Assembly: GCA_023134215.1 (NCBI GenBank)
Contig: JAGLUV010000083.1
Span: 1 to 7,027 of the forward strand
DNA: 7,027 bases
Reading direction: 5' to 3'
From: Candidatus Thorarchaeota archaeon
GTDB lineage: Archaea; Asgardarchaeota; Thorarchaeia; Thorarchaeales; Thorarchaeaceae
Shown here: one piece after another, positions 4,778 to 7,027 of the stretch
Layout: every line of letters begins with the position of its first letter
How positions within the stretch are numbered: the first letter of the stretch is position 1
The notes under the pieces: generated by a model
Databases searched by the model: none
The model's input: the letters and a program-made list of their open reading frames with translations, nothing else
What the model was told of the DNA's origin: nothing
Made by a program: the position numbers and the translations under genes

Positions 4778-7027
4778 ATGCTTGTGGCTGAAGACATCGC
4801 GGCAAACGAGATAAGAAAGCTCTTTGTAGTGGACGCCTCACTTCGTCTCGGATCAGTCAGAGTCGGCACAATTCTCCGCACATTCGACCCCGCGAGAGCC
4901 CTTGCATACTTTGGCACACTCGAGAATCAATTGATAGACTACGCATCACGTTTCCCGGAGTCATTCCAATACATTCCACGACGAGCCTATAGCTACTTGA
5001 AACATCCACCTATCCTCTCCAGCTTATGCCAGAGCACGCTAGAGAATTCTGAGTCCAGCTGGTTGGTTGATCAATTCCTAGCATATCCACTCATCAGTTT
5101 GGGACGCGCGCCGCTTCCACAAGCAGAACAGATGAAAAACACGAAGTCGATTCAGGAATGGTCCATGGGTCCCCCATATAGTCCTAGATTGTACAATATC
5201 CAGGACATGCGTCACGGACGCCGCACACGCTCCGGTTGGGGGTGCATAATGAAAGCCTCAGACCTTGGGCAACGCTTGGGAGAAACGAATCTCAGCGATC
5301 TTGATGGTTACATCCAAATGGGACATCCAGTATTTGTGGAGATGGATGAACCAGATGATATTGACCATGTATTGAAATGGCTCATTGCTCAAAAGGAAGC
5401 AGGACACAAAAGACCATCATTGCTGCTTGATCCAAAAGCACACAAGGATTGGAGTGCAGGAATCACAAGATTGGTTGATATCCCAAGGAGCAGAATTCTG
5501 ACTTCAGGAGCCACTATCTCATCGCTCTCAACCCTTGTGCGTCACCTCAGGAAAGCTAACAAGGAAGCAGATTGGTCATCAAGACTAGTTTTCGCCTCCC
5601 GTTATCCTGAAACACAGAGCGGAGATGGCGTTTCAAAGATCCTAAGCTATCTATTGAGTAAGAACTTGGCGGCAAGTCCACAAGAACTCCAGAGAGTGCT
5701 TGGTGGGAACATCTTATCCATGATGCCTCCAAGACCGTCGTTCCTTTCTTATACGGATAGTGACTCTGCAGTTGTTGCAGAGGGACACTTGGGCAAGGCC
5801 TCGCTAAACGAGATTGCACGCATCCTCCGATTGTTGGTTGCTCGCAGACTTCAGAGCGTCGCTTCGGTTGACTACATGACCGGAGACAACGGAGGAGTAG
5901 TGCACCTAGATGGTGCATTGGTAACTCTTACGACACCATCAATGCATACAGCTACTAGTATGGCAATAATCCTCGAGAGGAATGGTTCCTTGAAGCTCGC
6001 AGGATGGAGGCGCATGTTCGCAGACACGCTGGTCACTAGGAACAGTGAAGCGTTTTCCACACTTGCTAGATCAATTGCAATGTCAGATGGTCTCACGTTG
6101 AGCACTCCATCCCATTTGACACGTTTTGACCAAGCTGTGATGAGCTGCTTGCAAGTTAAGAACCCGCAGGAAATCCTGTCGGCGCTGCATTTCCAAGTGG
6201 ACATTGCTGATTATGAACAGGGAGCGATTCTCGTGTCTCCTGACGATATGCGCGCGCTCAACGTAAGCGAAGGGGGTCATCTGCTTGTGCTCGACACGGC
6301 AACGACCCGATGGTGGGTCGGCCGGGCTGTGACGGATAAAGAACACCCGAGGAAGCGGATAGGAATCTCTTCGCAAGATGCGATGCTTGGGGGTTTTACG
6401 GAATCAAGAATTGTTGACCTAGCAAAATCCGAAAGGAAGGCTGTCAATCTTAACGAAACGGTTCTTGCATTTGACAATGCGGATAGCCCTCCAAATGGAG
6501 AAACCTCTGCATCATTACATCTCCGAACTGATACTGTTAGAAGGATGCTGCATAATAGGTTCGTTGGCAAAGGCATGAAGATCAATATTGGAAACGGAGG
6601 GCGCGAAATTTGCCTAACATTTGCACGGTCCAGCCCCAGCCTAGACCCGAGCCAGATTGGTCGCATGAATGGTGCATCGATTCGATTCCAACCGTCCCAA
6701 TCATTCAGGGAATTCAATGTGATTATCAGTGTTTCAGCGGATCAGAATATGCGAATACGCGACATTGCGCTAAAATCGAAGTACTCCATCCAGTCTAGGC
6801 TTGAACCATTAATAGAGAGGATCCCAGAGCTAGGATCTTTTCTAAGTGGCCTTGGTGACACGATTACAAGAGCTGAGCTAGCTGCCTTGTTTTCGTTACT
6901 TGTCGTGAGTACAATTGCAGACAATCGCACTGCAGGGCGTCTTGGCATTGTCACAGTCACAGTTCCACCACAGAAATTCTCTGTTCAGAAGAGAGGTGTT
7001 GCACAGTCATTTGTGGAGTTTCGGGAG
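4778..7027 (+). CDS. Fused pseudoenzyme: inactive amidohydrolase-like region, CDC48-type N domain and degenerate VWA domain (C-terminus cut)
   Basis: An unbroken frame of 750 codons running off the window end. Residues about 14-459 align with the hydrolase encoded at 3165-4664: KLFVVDASLRLG (14-25) with KLYIVDAHHHMG, LVFASRY (270-276) with LLFGTDY, LQRVLGGNILSM (304-315) with IQRVLGGNALSL, VASVDYM and GDNG (361-372) with ASLDYM and GGDNG, and LSTP...T...A (441-453) with FSTP...T...A. The metal ligands are replaced: H29 to S21, H31 to R23, H247 to about S243, D305 to R275. Residues about 466-551 and 560-621 match the two parts of the CDC48-type N domain in the gene at 1813-3102 (VSPDDMRALNVSEGG; FVGKGMKINIG). 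From 645 it follows that gene's VWA domain, FNVIISVSADQNM against FNAILCIDTSGSM, so the metal motif DxSxS is now SxDxN. The frame shows no sign of decay, so a scaffold or regulatory role is likely, by inference. The rest of the VWA region lies beyond the window. Confidence 0.85.
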   Translation, partial: MLVAEDIAANEIRKLFVVDASLRLGSVRVGTILRTFDPARALAYFGTLENQLIDYASRFPESFQYIPRRAYSYLKHPPILSSLCQSTLENSESSWLVDQFLAYPLISLGRAPLPQAEQMKNTKSIQEWSMGPPYSPRLYNIQDMRHGRRTRSGWGCIMKASDLGQRLGETNLSDLDGYIQMGHPVFVEMDEPDDIDHVLKWLIAQKEAGHKRPSLLLDPKAHKDWSAGITRLVDIPRSRILTSGATISSLSTLVRHLRKANKEADWSSRLVFASRYPETQSGDGVSKILSYLLSKNLAASPQELQRVLGGNILSMMPPRPSFLSYTDSDSAVVAEGHLGKASLNEIARILRLLVARRLQSVASVDYMTGDNGGVVHLDGALVTLTTPSMHTATSMAIILERNGSLKLAGWRRMFADTLVTRNSEAFSTLARSIAMSDGLTLSTPSHLTRFDQAVMSCLQVKNPQEILSALHFQVDIADYEQGAILVSPDDMRALNVSEGGHLLVLDTATTRWWVGRAVTDKEHPRKRIGISSQDAMLGGFTESRIVDLAKSERKAVNLNETVLAFDNADSPPNGETSASLHLRTDTVRRMLHNRFVGKGMKINIGNGGREICLTFARSSPSLDPSQIGRMNGASIRFQPSQSFREFNVIISVSADQNMRIRDIALKSKYSIQSRLEPLIERIPELGSFLSGLGDTITRAELAALFSLLVVSTIADNRTAGRLGIVTVTVPPQKFSVQKRGVAQSFVEFRE

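Noticed and set aside
5556..6960. Minus-strand open frames of 72 to 146 codons at 5556-5918, 5872-6204, 6083-6376, 6277-6717 and 6742-6960.
   Set aside because: They lie opposite the long plus-strand gene, overlap each other, and show no recognisable domain or ribosome binding site.
4778..7027. The fused gene as a decaying pseudogene, because its active sites are lost.
   Set aside because: The frame is open for 750 codons without a stop or frameshift, has a good ribosome binding site, and keeps the folds' structural motifs. Loss is confined to ligand positions.

Overview
The window looks archaeal, and an Asgard archaeon such as Thorarchaeota is my best guess; this is inference, because no marker gene is present. 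The grounds are a CDC48/VAT-type N domain, at least one strong archaeal TATA-box promoter, Shine-Dalgarno sites close to starts, HEAT-repeat and lysine-rich proteins, frequent AGA/AGG arginine codons and middling GC. No RNA gene, mobile element, CRISPR array or long DNA repeat was seen.

Layout, left to right. (1) 1-378, minus: the first 126 codons of a multi-pass membrane protein, possibly a CPBP-type intramembrane protease, cut by the window edge. (2) 379-616: an intergenic gap between divergent genes. (3) 617-1804, plus: a HEAT-repeat protein whose second half alternates a degenerate ~35-residue module with very basic linkers. (4) 1813-3102, minus: a CDC48-like N domain (double-psi barrel plus C-terminal subdomain) joined to a von Willebrand factor A (VWA) domain with an intact metal (MIDAS) site. 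Its N-terminal 28 residues lie upstream of the first standard start codon, so translation probably begins at a rare ATC codon. (5) 3165-4664, minus: an Amidohydrolase_2-type metal-dependent hydrolase with all expected metal ligands and a ~130-residue C-terminal domain I do not recognise. (6) 4778-7027, plus: a very large open frame (750 codons, no stop, running off the window).

The main discovery is gene 6. Its first ~460 residues align along their length with the hydrolase (gene 5), including the C-terminal domain. The rest aligns with the CDC48-N/VWA protein (gene 4). It is therefore a single-chain version of its two divergently transcribed neighbours. In this fused copy the hydrolase metal ligands are replaced (HxH to SxR, His to Ser, Asp to Arg) and the VWA metal motif DxSxS has become SxDxN. 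The frame is intact over 750 codons, so it is more likely a maintained pseudoenzyme than a decaying gene.

A working model, which is inference only: gene 5 and gene 4 make an active hydrolase and a CDC48-N/VWA partner that work in one complex, and gene 6 is a catalytically silent scaffold or regulator made from copies of both. The 113-bp divergent gap between genes 5 and 6 holds two short inverted repeats that overlap the ribosome binding sites of both genes, which would allow joint control. The substrate is unknown. The CDC48-type domain hints at protein quality control or AAA-ATPase biology, but no ATPase is present in the window.
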